DNA from: Thuidium tamariscinum
Taxonomy: Eukaryota > Streptophyta > Bryopsida > Hypnales > Thuidiaceae
Direction: 5' to 3'
DNA length: 64,000 nt
NCBI GenBank assembly: GCA_947034885.2
Contig: OX344750.2
Coordinates: 1 to 64,000 of the forward strand
Each line of letters starts with the position of its first letter. The stretch's first letter is position 1. Both the position numbers and the translations under genes were made by a program. Below are positions 20,372 to 31,410 of this stretch, piece after piece. Under the pieces are notes generated by a model. That model saw nothing but the letters and a program-made list of their open reading frames with translations, had not been told where the DNA came from and searched no databases.

Positions 20372-21805
20372 ATGGAGATGACAGATATCATCGACCTTAG
20401 TAGTTCGGATGATGAGGCGTTTATTAGTGGATTGGAGTCATCCGTACGTGGTCCAGTTATACCACGTACTGTTATGGATGTTGTACGCAGTCGACGTTCC
20501 GGTCTTGTCATCCAGCCAGTGCCTTCTGTAGAGGAGGATGTTCCTGTTTCTCCAGTCCAGTTACCAGTACGTGGTCCAGTTATACCACGTACTGTTATGG
20601 ATGTTGTACGTAGTCGACGTTCTGGTCTTGTCATCCAGCTAGTGCCTTCTATGGTTTCGGATGTACTAGTTTCTGTAGTCCAGTTACCGGTTTCTCCAGT
20701 CCAGCCACTAGTTTCTCTAGTCCAGTCACCTGTTTCTCCAGTCCAGTCACCAATCCTTTCTGCCCCTATTTTGTCACCGTTAGCTGCTCCAGTGCATCGC
20801 CGAGTAGTTCGAAGGGCTAGGATGTTGATTATCGGTGATAGTAGTGATGACGAGGATGTGCCACCTGCTCGAGCTGTACGACCTCGTCGAGCTCAGGCAC
20901 CAGCTCCTCAGAGTCTGCCAGGCTCTACTGTACGTCGTTTATATCCTCGTATAGCGCTAGCTAGGGATAGATCTACAGGATGCACTCGTTTCCCTCCACT
21001 TTCTGGACCGTCCACGGAGGATCTAGGGGTGAACGACCCACATAGTCTAGATTTAGACGCAGCTTGCTTCACGATGTTGACATTGGATTTGCCAGCGTTG
21101 TTTGGCATCATGGCTCGTCCAGCGAGTCGGAAGATTCCTGTTAGGGATCTTCCAGAGTTTGTGGATTGGCTCCATGTCATTTCCGATCCGATAGTGGTCA
21201 AGGTTTATGCAGGGAACCTTGACGAGGATAGAGAGGCCTTTAAGGCCTCTTTGGTGGATATCCTCCGTGTTCACTTTGCCATGACATTGACTTGTGCTCC
21301 TGACAGTTTGACACTGGCTAGGAGCCAAGTCAATGTCCCCGTCTCGGCCATGTCCGAGGCTCTCCACTCTTTGGGAGCCAGATTGTGCCGAGTTTCCTTC
21401 TTTGGCATGAAGTGGTCTATTCCGACCGTTGAGCCCATGATAGATCGCTTCATACAGCGATATCGTGAGCAGATGGGCTCATACGTTCCGATCGGGCGGA
21501 ACGTCTTCGATTACGGGGTTCGGATTCCTACAGATGGACTACTGTTCTTTAGATTCAGCGATGAGCAGTATCGTGCGTCTAGATTCAGAGAGGGCTTAGT
21601 ACACGAGATGTGCGTCCAGCAGGGCTTTGGATCAGTAGAGTGCAGACCACTCCATGACCTTCGTTTAGCGAAGGTCAAGGTCTATCAGGAGCTCTGTCAC
21701 GATATCTTAGCCACGATACCCCGTCGGTTCCTTGATGACATACCTACCACGACGTTCACCATCCGCACTCGAGTGCGACAGTTACAAGATCTGTTACAGC
21801 GTTGA
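20372..21805 (+). CDS. Unit 7 copy of the 477-aa protein
   Basis: Open copy, translation identical to the reference at 3722-5155. Confidence 0.8.
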   Translation: MEMTDIIDLSSSDDEAFISGLESSVRGPVIPRTVMDVVRSRRSGLVIQPVPSVEEDVPVSPVQLPVRGPVIPRTVMDVVRSRRSGLVIQLVPSMVSDVLVSVVQLPVSPVQPLVSLVQSPVSPVQSPILSAPILSPLAAPVHRRVVRRARMLIIGDSSDDEDVPPARAVRPRRAQAPAPQSLPGSTVRRLYPRIALARDRSTGCTRFPPLSGPSTEDLGVNDPHSLDLDAACFTMLTLDLPALFGIMARPASRKIPVRDLPEFVDWLHVISDPIVVKVYAGNLDEDREAFKASLVDILRVHFAMTLTCAPDSLTLARSQVNVPVSAMSEALHSLGARLCRVSFFGMKWSIPTVEPMIDRFIQRYREQMGSYVPIGRNVFDYGVRIPTDGLLFFRFSDEQYRASRFREGLVHEMCVQQGFGSVECRPLHDLRLAKVKVYQELCHDILATIPRRFLDDIPTTTFTIRTRVRQLQDLLQR

Positions 21806-21811
21806 GCAGAT

Positions 21812-22465
21812 ATGACGGATGAGGTGCGCCTTAGTCATCTGTCAGGCATTCGGATCAAGCTCACAGTGCAGACAGAGATGGTGATCGACGGACGGCGACT
21901 CTGCAGCGAGCACGACTTGTTCAGCATTGCAGGCCTCGAGAGAGCGCTAGGTGGATCCTTCGACACGAAGGTGGCTACTGCTGAGTTCATTTTGCAGGGT
22001 TGTCAGGGCTTTATGGCAGCACTGGCAGAGATGGTCCATGGCAGGAACGAGCGTGATCCATCGTTGGAGATTCAGAGTACTTTGACGTTTGCTCGTCAGG
22101 CTTTTGGGTGGAGTGGCAGATACATGAGACGTCAGCTACAGCAGGCACGTGATTGGGCTGTAGCGGCAGCTGCTGCAGATGCATCTAGACTTGAGGTTAC
22201 TATGGACTTAGGGTTTTCATACGAGGGCGTAGAATTGGATAGTCCTGAGCTCCGACCTCTGATCCATGATTTCCTCCATCATGCGGATTGGGCCCTTCAG
22301 GGTAGAGTTCGAGATCGTACTGTTTCAGGGCTCCTGCTAAGGAGTACCACGGGTGGTCATTACCTCCCGAAGAGGGGCATCTACACTGATCGTGTAGGCG
22401 CAGCTCGTCACTATCTAGGCTTGTATGGGGCAGAGTGGAGAGTACACATTCGATCTATTGCATAG
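21812..22465 (+). CDS. Unit 7 copy of the 217-aa protein
   Basis: Intact Lys16 copy, same spacing and frame as in the other units. Confidence 0.75.
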   Translation: MTDEVRLSHLSGIRIKLTVQTEMVIDGRRLCSEHDLFSIAGLERALGGSFDTKVATAEFILQGCQGFMAALAEMVHGRNERDPSLEIQSTLTFARQAFGWSGRYMRRQLQQARDWAVAAAAADASRLEVTMDLGFSYEGVELDSPELRPLIHDFLHHADWALQGRVRDRTVSGLLLRSTTGGHYLPKRGIYTDRVGAARHYLGLYGAEWRVHIRSIA

Positions 22466-23688
22466 ATCGATACATACCACTCTCTATATTTTTTTGATTA
22501 CATATTCGGATATTTTTTTCTATTATATATATACATTTTTCTATACTTTTCTAGTTTCCAACAAGTCCTCTTAATTTGCCACACCTAAAAAAACATTCAT
22601 AATTTATACTCTAAATACCTTATTCTAAATATACTCAAGGGCTCTCTAAAATGATAAAAAACTCTTCAATTGGACATTGTATGAAGAACTTATGGACGGA
22701 TGAAGTTTCCAAATAACAACCTACCTTCATCCATCCATAACTCATGCATACAAGGTCCAATCACCAAGTGGGATACAAATTCTAAACACCCACTCCTAAA
22801 CTTACAACATTGCTTTAGGTCAAACTTTCGAAATCATCCATCTTCAAAAAGTCAACTTTGAGGTCAAATAGGCCATATCTCCCAAACTAAGCCCACTCTA
22901 ATGGATTTTCTTTACTCCATTGTGTTCACAACCCTTGAAAATGGGGGGGTAGGTACCTTGAAACCCTAAAAATACCTAAACCCTAAAAAGATACCAACCC
23001 TATTTGCTACTTTTGAAACTCTTATAACTTTCAACCCTAAACTCTTTTGGGGAAACCAACACCACCATTGGATTCACAATACCCACAAATAGGGGGGTAG
23101 GTCTTCTCAAAACTTCAAAATACATTACCCTAAAGAAAGTCAACTCACCCTCTAAAAGTCCAAGTTGCTATATCTCCCAATCCGTGATAGTGTAATGGTG
23201 GTTTTTTGCACCATTGGATAGGCCCTACCCCTAAATGGGGGGGTAGCCAAAATCCTAGCTCAAAAAAAACATGTCAAAAATTCGGGGATGCCCTTGTAAC
23301 CCTAAACCCTAAACCCTAACCCTAAACCCTAAACCCTAAACCCTAAACTTGAGGTAAGGGGTGTTAGTTATTTTTGGGGGGTATTTGCTTTTCATTGTTG
23401 GGTATTTTGGGTGTTTGGGTTAATTGTTTTGGAAGGCATATGATGGCCAATTTAAGAATTTTATGGGTCTATATTTAGGGTTCTTGATTAAGGTTTACAT
23501 TTCCAAGGTTTAGGAGTTTGGGGATGCGTTTTTGGGTTTAGAATTATTTCATTTTGCCTTGCTGATTTTAGGGTGTTGTGGGGTGTTGGGTGGATTTTTG
23601 GTCATTTTTCTTCCGATTTAGGGGTTTAGGGAGTGCTTTTTCAGTGATTTTTCGAGGAGATTTCGATCGTATATAGTATTTAGGCGCT

Positions 23689-25122
23689 ATGGAGATGACA
23701 GATATCATCGACCTTAGTAGTTCGGATGATGAGGCGTTTATTAGTGGATTGGAGTCATCCGTACGTGGTCCAGTTATACCACGTACTGTTATGGATGTTG
23801 TACGCAGTCGACGTTCCGGTCTTGTCATCCAGCCAGTGCCTTCTGTAGAGGAGGATGTTCCTGTTTCTCCAGTCCAGTTACCAGTACGTGGTCCAGTTAT
23901 ACCACGTACTGTTATGGATGTTGTACGTAGTCGACGTTCTGGTCTTGTCATCCAGCTAGTGCCTTCTATGGTTTCGGATGTACTAGTTTCTGTAGTCCAG
24001 TTACCGGTTTCTCCAGTCCAGCCACTAGTTTCTCTAGTCCAGTCACCTGTTTCTCCAGTCCAGTCACCAATCCTTTCTGCCCCTATTTTGTCACCGTTAG
24101 CTGCTCCAGTGCATCGCCGAGTAGTTCGAAGGGCTAGGATGTTGATTATCGGTGATAGTAGTGATGACGAGGATGTGCCACCTGCTCGAGCTGTACGACC
24201 TCGTCGAGCTCAGGCACCAGCTCCTCAGAGTCTGCCAGGCTCTACTGTACGTCGTTTATATCCTCGTATAGCGCTAGCTAGGGATAGATCTACAGGATGC
24301 ACTCGTTTCCCTCCACTTTCTGGACCGTCCACGGAGGATCTAGGGGTGAACGACCCACATAGTCTAGATTTAGACGCAGCTTGCTTCACGATGTTGACAT
24401 TGGATTTGCCAGCGTTGTTTGGCATCATGGCTCGTCCAGCGAGTCGGAAGATTCCTGTTAGGGATCTTCCAGAGTTTGTGGATTGGCTCCATGTCATTTC
24501 CGATCCGATAGTGGTCAAGGTTTATGCAGGGAACCTTGACGAGGATAGAGAGGCCTTTAAGGCCTCTTTGGTGGATATCCTCCGTGTTCACTTTGCCATG
24601 ACATTGACTTGTGCTCCTGACAGTTTGACACTGGCTAGGAGCCAAGTCAATGTCCCCGTCTCGGCCATGTCCGAGGCTCTCCACTCTTTGGGAGCCAGAT
24701 TGTGCCGAGTTTCCTTCTTTGGCATGAAGTGGTCTATTCCGACCGTTGAGCCCATGATAGATCGCTTCATACAGCGATATCGTGAGCAGATGGGCTCATA
24801 CGTTCCGATCGGGCGGAACGTCTTCGATTACGGGGTTCGGATTCCTACAGATGGACTACTGTTCTTTAGATTCAGCGATGAGCAGTATCGTGCGTCTAGA
24901 TTCAGAGAGGGCTTAGTACACGAGATGTGCGTCCAGCAGGGCTTTGGATCAGTAGAGTGCAGACCACTCCATGACCTTCGTTTAGCGAAGGTCAAGGTCT
25001 ATCAGGAGCTCTGTCACGATATCTTAGCCACGATACCCCGTCGGTTCCTTGATGACATACCTACCACGACGTTCACCATCCGCACTCGAGTGCGACAGTT
25101 ACAAGATCTGTTACAGCGTTGA
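23689..25122 (+). CDS. Unit 8 copy of the 477-aa protein
   Basis: Open copy, translation identical to the reference at 3722-5155. The innermost copy, normally expected to be the oldest, shows no decay. Confidence 0.8.
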   Translation: MEMTDIIDLSSSDDEAFISGLESSVRGPVIPRTVMDVVRSRRSGLVIQPVPSVEEDVPVSPVQLPVRGPVIPRTVMDVVRSRRSGLVIQLVPSMVSDVLVSVVQLPVSPVQPLVSLVQSPVSPVQSPILSAPILSPLAAPVHRRVVRRARMLIIGDSSDDEDVPPARAVRPRRAQAPAPQSLPGSTVRRLYPRIALARDRSTGCTRFPPLSGPSTEDLGVNDPHSLDLDAACFTMLTLDLPALFGIMARPASRKIPVRDLPEFVDWLHVISDPIVVKVYAGNLDEDREAFKASLVDILRVHFAMTLTCAPDSLTLARSQVNVPVSAMSEALHSLGARLCRVSFFGMKWSIPTVEPMIDRFIQRYREQMGSYVPIGRNVFDYGVRIPTDGLLFFRFSDEQYRASRFREGLVHEMCVQQGFGSVECRPLHDLRLAKVKVYQELCHDILATIPRRFLDDIPTTTFTIRTRVRQLQDLLQR

Positions 25123-25128
25123 GCAGAT

Positions 25129-25782
25129 ATGACGGATGAGGTGCGCCTTAGTCATCTGTCAGGCATTCGGATCAAGCTCACAGTGCAGACAGAGATGGTG
25201 ATCGACGGACGGCGACTCTGCAGCGAGCACGACTTGTTCAGCATTGCAGGCCTCGAGAGAGCGCTAGGTGGATCCTTCGACACGAAGGTGGCTACTGCTG
25301 AGTTCATTTTGCAGGGTTGTCAGGGCTTTATGGCAGCACTGGCAGAGATGGTCCATGGCAGGAACGAGCGTGATCCATCGTTGGAGATTCAGAGTACTTT
25401 GACGTTTGCTCGTCAGGCTTTTGGGTGGAGTGGCAGATACATGAGACGTCAGCTACAGCAGGCACGTGATTGGGCTGTAGCGGCAGCTGCTGCAGATGCA
25501 TCTAGACTTGAGGTTACTATGGACTTAGGGTTTTCATACGAGGGCGTAGAATTGGATAGTCCTGAGCTCCGACCTCTGATCCATGATTTCCTCCATCATG
25601 CGGATTGGGCCCTTCAGGGTAGAGTTCGAGATCGTACTGTTTCAGGGCTCCTGCTAAGGAGTACCACGGGTGGTCATTACCTCCCGAAGAGGGGCATCTA
25701 CACTGATCGTGTAGGCGCAGCTCGTCACTATCTAGGCTTGTATGGGGCAGAGTGGAGAGTACACATTCGATCTATTGCATAG
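25129..25782 (+). CDS. Unit 8 copy of the 217-aa protein
   Basis: Intact Lys16 copy, same spacing and frame as in the other units. Confidence 0.75.
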   Translation: MTDEVRLSHLSGIRIKLTVQTEMVIDGRRLCSEHDLFSIAGLERALGGSFDTKVATAEFILQGCQGFMAALAEMVHGRNERDPSLEIQSTLTFARQAFGWSGRYMRRQLQQARDWAVAAAAADASRLEVTMDLGFSYEGVELDSPELRPLIHDFLHHADWALQGRVRDRTVSGLLLRSTTGGHYLPKRGIYTDRVGAARHYLGLYGAEWRVHIRSIA

Positions 25783-26615
25783 ATCGATACATACCACTCT
25801 CTATATTTTTTTGATTACATATTCGGATATTTTTTTCTATTATATATATACATTTTTCTATACTTTTCTAGTTTCCAACAAGTCCTCTTAATTTGCCACA
25901 CCTAAAAAAACATTCATAATTTATACTCTAAATACCTTATTCTAAATATACTCAAGGGCTCTCTAAAATGATAAAAAACTCTTCAATTGGACATTGTATG
26001 AAGAACTTATGGACGGATGAAGTTTCCAAATAACAACCTACCTTCATCCATCCATAACTCATGCATACAAGGTCCAATCACCAAGTGGGATACAAATTCT
26101 AAACACCCACTCCTAAACTTACAACATTGCTTTAGGTCAAACTTTCGAAATCATCCATCTTCAAAAAGTCAACTTTGAGGTCAAATAGGCCATATCTCCC
26201 AAACTAAGCCCACTCTAATGGATTTTCTTTACTCCATTGTGTTCACAACCCTTGAAAATGGGGGGGTAGGTACCTTGAAACCCTAAAAATACCTAAACCC
26301 TAAAAAGATACCAACCCTATTTGCTACTTTTGAAACTCTTATAACTTTCAACCCTAAACTCTTTTGGGGAAACCAACACCACCATTGGATTCACAATACC
26401 CACAAATAGGGGGGTAGGTCTTCTCAAAACTTCAAAATACATTACCCTAAAGAAAGTCAACTCACCCTCTAAAAGTCCAAGTTGCTATATCTCCCAATCC
26501 GTGATAGTGTAATGGTGGTTTTTTGCACCATTGGATAGGCCCTACCCCTAAATGGGGGGGTAGCCAAAATCCTAGCTCAAAAAAAACATGTCAAAAATTC
26601 GGGGATGCCCTTGTA

Positions 26616-27348
26616 ACCCTAAACCCTAAACCCTAAACCCTAAAAAGATACCAACCCTATTTGCTACTTTTGAAACTCTTATAACTTTCAACCCTAAACT
26701 CTTTTGGGGAAACCAACACCACCATTGGATTCACAACACCCACAAATAGGGGGGTAGGTCTTCTCAAAACTTCAAAATACATTACCCTAAAGAAAGTCAA
26801 CTCACCCTCTAAAAGTCCAAGTTGCTATATCTCCCAATCCGTGATAGTGTAATGGTGGTTTTTTTCACCATTGGATAGGCCATACCCCTAAATGGGGGGG
26901 TAGCCAAAATCCTAGCTCAAAAAAAACATGTCCAAAATTCGGGGATGCCCTTGTAACCCTAAACCCTAAACCCTAAACCCTAAACCCTAAACCCTAAACC
27001 CTAAAAAGATACCAACCCTATTTGCTACTTTTGAAACTCTTATAACTTTCAACCCTAAACTCTTTTGGGGAAACCAACACCACCATTGGATTCACAACAC
27101 CCACAAATAGGGGGGTAGGTCTTCTCAAAACTTCAAAATACATTACCCTAAAGAAAGTCAACTCACCCTCTAAAAGTCCAAGTTGCTATATCTCCCAATC
27201 CGTGATAGTGTAATGGTGGTTTTTTTCACCATTGGATAGGCCATACCCCTAAATGGGGGGGTAGCCAAAATCCTAGCTCAAAAAAAACATGTCCAAAATT
27301 CGGGGATGCCCTTGTAACCCAAACCCTAAACCCTAAACCCTAAACCCT
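26616..27348 (+). repeat. Two tail-only satellite copies with telomere tracts
   Basis: Two nearly identical copies (about 26645-26954 and 27005-27316) of the last 310 bp or so of the unit tail. Each is bounded by CCCTAAA tracts (26616-26644, 26955-27004, 27317-27348). They share changes not found in units 1-8: CACAACACCC, TTTTTTTCACC for TTTTTTGCACC, GGCCATACCCC, and TCCAAAATTCGG. They therefore amplified together as a separate 360-bp family, joined at a telomere-like word inside the tail. Confidence 0.9.
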
Positions 27349-28683
27349 TCATCACATTTCCAAAATCGGCCATCTTCAAAAAGTCAACTTGAGGAGTACC
27401 CAAAGTCAAATCGGCCATAAAGAAGGGCGATTCAAATTCAAACATATATTTAGATAGGGTTTGAAAAGGGCTTTCCAATGACACGTGGCACTTACCAATT
27501 GGACTCATAATGAAGAAGTTATAGGCGGATGAAGTTTGCATTTGCAAGATTTCATCCATCCATAACTTTTGCATACAAGGTCGGATGAACAAGTGCAATA
27601 CATTTTTGGAATCCCCTTTCCAAACTCTACAACTTTATTTTAGATCACATTTCCAAAATCGGTCATCTCCAAAAAGTCAACTTTAGGGGTACCCAAAGTC
27701 AAATCGGCCATAACTTTCTAAAAAGGCCCTATGTTTGGGCTTTTTATTACTCCACTGTGTTCACAACACTTGAAAATGGGGGGGTAGGTACCTTCCAATC
27801 TTCAAAATTGATAAACCCTAAGAAGATAGCAACCACATTTGCAACTTTTGAAACGCTTATAACTCCTAACCCTAAACTCATTTCAACAATCCAACACCAC
27901 CATTGGATTCCTAATACCCTCAAATAGGGGGGTAGGTCAACTCTCCACCCAAAAATAACCTAAAATCAAGCAAAGTCAACTCACCCCTTAAAAGTCAATG
28001 TTGCTATATCTCACAAACGGTGAAACTATTAGGGCTTTTTATTGCACCAATGGAACCGCAATAGTTGAAAATGGGGGGGGGGTAGCCAAAATCCCCGCCC
28101 CAAAAGAACATGCCAAAATTTCGGGGACACCCTTGTAACCCTAAACCCTTAAACCTCAAAACTTCAAAACTTCAAAATCCTAAACCTTCAAAAAGTCAAC
28201 TTTTGAGTCAAACTAGCCATATCTTTTGAAAAAGGCCCTATGTTTGGGCTTTTTTTTACTCCATCGTGTTCACAACCCTTGAAAATGGGGGGGTAGGTAT
28301 CCTAAAATCTTCCATACCCTAAACCCTCGCGAAGATAGCAACCCTATTTGCCACTTTTAAAACGCTCATAACTTCCAACCCTAAACTCATTTGCCAAAAC
28401 TAACACCACCATTGGATTCACAACATCCACAAATAGGGGGGTAGGTCTATTCAAACTTTCAAAATAACTTAAAATAAAGAAAGTCAACTCACCTCTAAAA
28501 AGTCTAAGTTGCTAGATCTCGCAATCCGTGATACTTTTAGGGCGGTTTTTTTCACCATTGGATAGGCCATACCCAAAAATGGGGGGGTAGGCAAAATTTG
28601 AGCCCCAAAAAAGTATGTCAAAAAAGTGGGAAGACCCTTGTAACCCAAACCCTAAACACTAAACCCTAAACCCTAAACCCAAA
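27349..28683 (+). repeat. Degenerate subtelomeric satellite
   Basis: Diverged copies of the same G-run modules (G runs near 27776, 27928, 28072, 28287, 28434 and 28580) with the same flanking words, such as CACCATTGGATT and GTCAACT. It ends in an imperfect telomere tract (about 28643-28681), after which unrelated sequence begins. No gene is present; the two-ORF block is absent from all of these older copies. Confidence 0.85.
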
Positions 28684-29180
28684 TCTAAGTGTTTCTTTAC
28701 TTCTTAAGATTTGCACTAAGGGGTTTGAAGGATTAGTTAGGGTTCATTTAATCCACCATCTCTGTTTCTTTGTCAATTGTTTGTAGTGATGTAACCGTAG
28801 GATTTTATTCCAGATGTTTCACAGATATGTAGGTCTTCATCCATTCAGATTGCCTTGTTTCTTTGTCTTGATGGCTAGGGTTCGGTTTATGAAGGGCTAC
28901 AAGTATGAGCATTGTTGTTGGAGCCCCCCAGATTAGATGGTTGTTGGTAATTTATGTGAGTTAATTGAAACCGTCTTGTCTGTAAAACTACCTATTATGG
29001 TAGAAACCATAAAGAAACTACTTGAATGTGCCCTAGGCAATGGTAGCTCAAGACGTATTCCGTGCTCTCACTGTGAAGTTCTATTGTGTAACATGAAGTT
29101 GCATCAATGCGATTAGAGGTTCAATAAGTGTGAGAATTTTAGATCACCTTCCTAACTCCTGCAACTTTATAATGTCACAA
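28684..29180. other. No gene seen
   Basis: Unique AT-rich sequence just inside the satellite border. No long frame and no repeat that I can recognise. Confidence 0.6.
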
Positions 29181-29239
29181 TCAAATACTAAGGAATGTGT
29201 AGTTACAAAGTGTGTCATTAGAGTGGTTGAGTTTACTCA

Positions 29240-29500
29240 ACCCTTGTGGTTTAGGGTTTAAGGTTCTGGACTCCTCTAAATTAGCATGGTTTTCATCGCA
29301 ACGCTTCCACTGAAACACACCTTGCACCAATCGTCCAACACCATAATTCCGAATTGCAGCCTCCGGGATCTCTCTAGACAACATGACATTGCTGTTGTCT
29401 GTGAGTTCATGAATACTGACCTCTCCAGGAAAGACATCCATGGCAGCGTGGCTCACACAATCTTGTGCATGAGCTAATCTCATGCCCGCGAAATCACGCA
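29240..29500 (-). pseudogene. Second, shorter copy of the methyltransferase relic
   Basis: Aligns by eye with about 29745-29935 (shared words: CTTCCACT, CACCTTGCACCAA, CCGGGATCTC, CATGACATTG, TGTGAGTTCA, ACCTCTCCA). On the minus strand it reads through the same region as the downstream part of the relic at 29720-30420, so it is a tandem duplicate of its 3' part. Several small indels separate the two. Confidence 0.55.
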
Positions 29501-29719
29501 CATCTTTTCCTACAAATGGCTGTTGTTGGAAACACAATCTAGCATGATTTGCAACCGAGCTGGAAACTCCTTTTCAATTTCCGCCAAGCGCACACATCGG
29601 TAAACTCCTTACAAACAGGGCCATCGATGAAGATGATTCAAGATTTAGTGATTAGGGTTGAAGATGTTTTAAGGTTTTAAGCTTTAGGGTTCAGGTTTTA
29701 AGGGTTTAAGGGATTAGAA

Positions 29720-30420
29720 CTCTTCCCAATACGGATGAGATACATTCCACCGCTTCCACTCCAATACACCTTGCACCAACAGATTCGGTACCTTGGAGCT
29801 CTAAATTGCAACTTCCGGGATCTCACAAGACAACAACATGACATTGTTTCCGTTTGTGAGTTCACGAATACTAACCTCTCCAAGAAAGACCACCTCCATG
29901 GCTCGCACAATCAAGTGCATGAGCTCATCCCACTGCCTCGAAACCTCACTCTGATCTTCTTGCAAATGGATGCTGTTGGGGATGCAATTTACCATGATTC
30001 GCCCCCCGGGTCGCAACCTCTGCTTCAATGCACGCCATGTGCTCACTTGACCGAGCTCTTTGCAAATCATGTTGTTGATGAAAATGTCCACTATGATCCC
30101 TGCAAAGCCTCCTTTCATTGTCGCCTCAACAAACTAGTGGGTGAATCTCCAACGTGCACCACCAAACGCCCTTTGCTCTTCTTCCCTACTCTTGCCTTCT
30201 TCTTCTTTGTTTTAGGGTTAGGATTAGGACTTGCCTTCTGAGGTGGAGGGGATTCCAAGTTTGTGAGAGTGAAGTATTGGCGAGTGACTCGGATGACTTT
30301 AGAATCGAGCTCCCAGCGTTCCAAGTGCAAAGACGACCAGATGTGAAGAAGGTTATCCCCGCACCAAGCCCTAAAATGGCCACAAGGCCGCCTTCGAGCA
30401 ACAAAGGAGGTAACCAAGCA
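29720..30420 (-). pseudogene. Relic of a spermidine-synthase-like methyltransferase
   Basis: Minus-strand translation shows pieces of the plant S-adenosylmethionine-dependent methyltransferase family related to spermidine synthase. In order these are a Gly-rich SAM loop (LGLGAG, near 30360-30375), WELDSKVI (acidic residue after strand 2, near 30300-30320), GRLVVHVGDS (near 30145-30170), then GGFAGIIVDIF with LRPGGRIMVNC (near 30000-30110). The pieces lie in different frames: a shift occurs right after the Gly loop at a G run, and another between the VGDS and GGFAG segments. No intact product is possible, so this is a decayed gene. Family assignment rests on motif order and wording, not on a search. 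Confidence 0.7.
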
Positions 30421-30429
30421 AACACGTCA

Positions 30430-31243
30430 TAGCACCTCCCAGACCATACTTGGCCATTGTACCAGTAAACACTGTGCGCAAGATCGGTGCTGTCCAGCTT
30501 CAAGACTTACGCGCTGGCCAATTCGTGATCAACTGCATCGTCTAGCTCCAATACCGAGGTTAGGTTGAGCGGCGTGGCCATCTCGTCGACTAACCACGCA
30601 TCTCCTTCCTCTTCTTCCAAATCGAATGCCCCAACGCTCAAATTTTCGGTCCTACCAACTTATAACCGGAAATTAGAGCTGTAGCGCCATGAGAGTCTGC
30701 CAAGTCAAGGTCCTGACCTTTTGGGGAGTCTAAGGTTTGGAGCTTGGACTTGATCAGATGGAGGAGAATTGCGGATCCAGCTGTGGTCCATCTAGACCGT
30801 CGCGAGCATCATCTAAGCATATACCGCCCTCGTCACTATGTGGCCTTGAGCCATCCCATGAGCTAGGAAGATCTCAACCGTCGGATGAGGATCTATGATC
30901 CAGGCCGCACGATCCTAAAAACCAAAAACCAAAAACCAAGAACCCTGAACCCTGAATCCTAATCCCGTTCTTCAACCCTTCCCCGCGCGTTCCCTTCCAT
31001 GCGTTCCCAATATGATCGTACGACTCAGATGAAGATCCTGGATCGTGCGGCTGAGATCGCTTGAGCCCATGAGATTGCTCGAGGCCACGGTCTTGCTGGG
31101 ATATACCGCCGTACCTAGAACCTTCCTTCTCTGTCTCGTCCAGTTTGAGAGCTTTGTCTAGGGTTTCAGAGCTTTACTTCAAGAAAATCAAGGGAATGAA
31201 ATATATGGCTATAATTTTGAAATGCTTAGGCTCCTTCCGTACC
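30430..31243. other. No gene; imperfect inverted repeat
   Basis: No convincing gene. The segment at about 30843-30885 (GTGGCCTTGAGCCATCCCATGAG and onward) reappears inverted at about 31055-31100, with the common word GCCGCACGATCC near both arms. The spacer holds a tract of ACCAAAA and ACCCTGA-like repeats (30915-30960). It could be the terminal repeats of a small non-autonomous element. Confidence 0.4.
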
Positions 31244-31410
31244 TCTTAATTTGTATAATGGGTTGGGTTGTGGTGATCTGAGTTGTGCCTTGCTGGGGTT
31301 TTGGCTTTCATTTACAATTCAATCATTTTTGTTTGAGGCTGTGTTTATGTCCATTTAGGGTTACTAGTTGATTTATTCGAAAGGTTTGCCTTCTTCTCGT
31401 ACTTCGTAAA
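31244..31410 (+). repeat. Copy of an intron segment of the 37-kb kinase gene
   Basis: About 165 bp nearly identical (only a handful of mismatches) and in the same orientation as 37876-38043, which lies in the first intron of the kinase-like gene. It directly abuts a 25-bp word (TAAATTCTGAATTCATAAAG and onward) that also occurs at about 33487-33525. Confidence 0.85.

Larger units (their letters stand above)
19966..23297 (+). repeat. Subtelomeric tandem unit 7
   Basis: Complete 3332-bp unit with the longer telomere tract (19966-20030). Confidence 0.97.
23298..26615 (+). repeat. Subtelomeric tandem unit 8, last gene-bearing copy
   Basis: Complete unit with the short telomere tract (23298-23347) also seen in unit 4. 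It is the most centromere-proximal copy with genes; after its tail the array continues with tail-only copies. Confidence 0.97.

Noticed and set aside
3316-23347. Interstitial telomere tracts as scars of chromosome fusions
   Set aside because: A fusion would give head-to-head tracts. All these tracts have the same orientation and recur at unit borders, so tandem amplification explains them.
1-28683. CRISPR-like regular repeats
   Set aside because: The repeats are telomere tracts and satellite modules in a eukaryotic subtelomere; there are no short equal spacers and no cas genes.
29735-30241. Plus-strand 168-aa frame as a gene
   Set aside because: It runs opposite the methyltransferase relic, whose minus-strand motifs are recognisable, and has no motif of its own.
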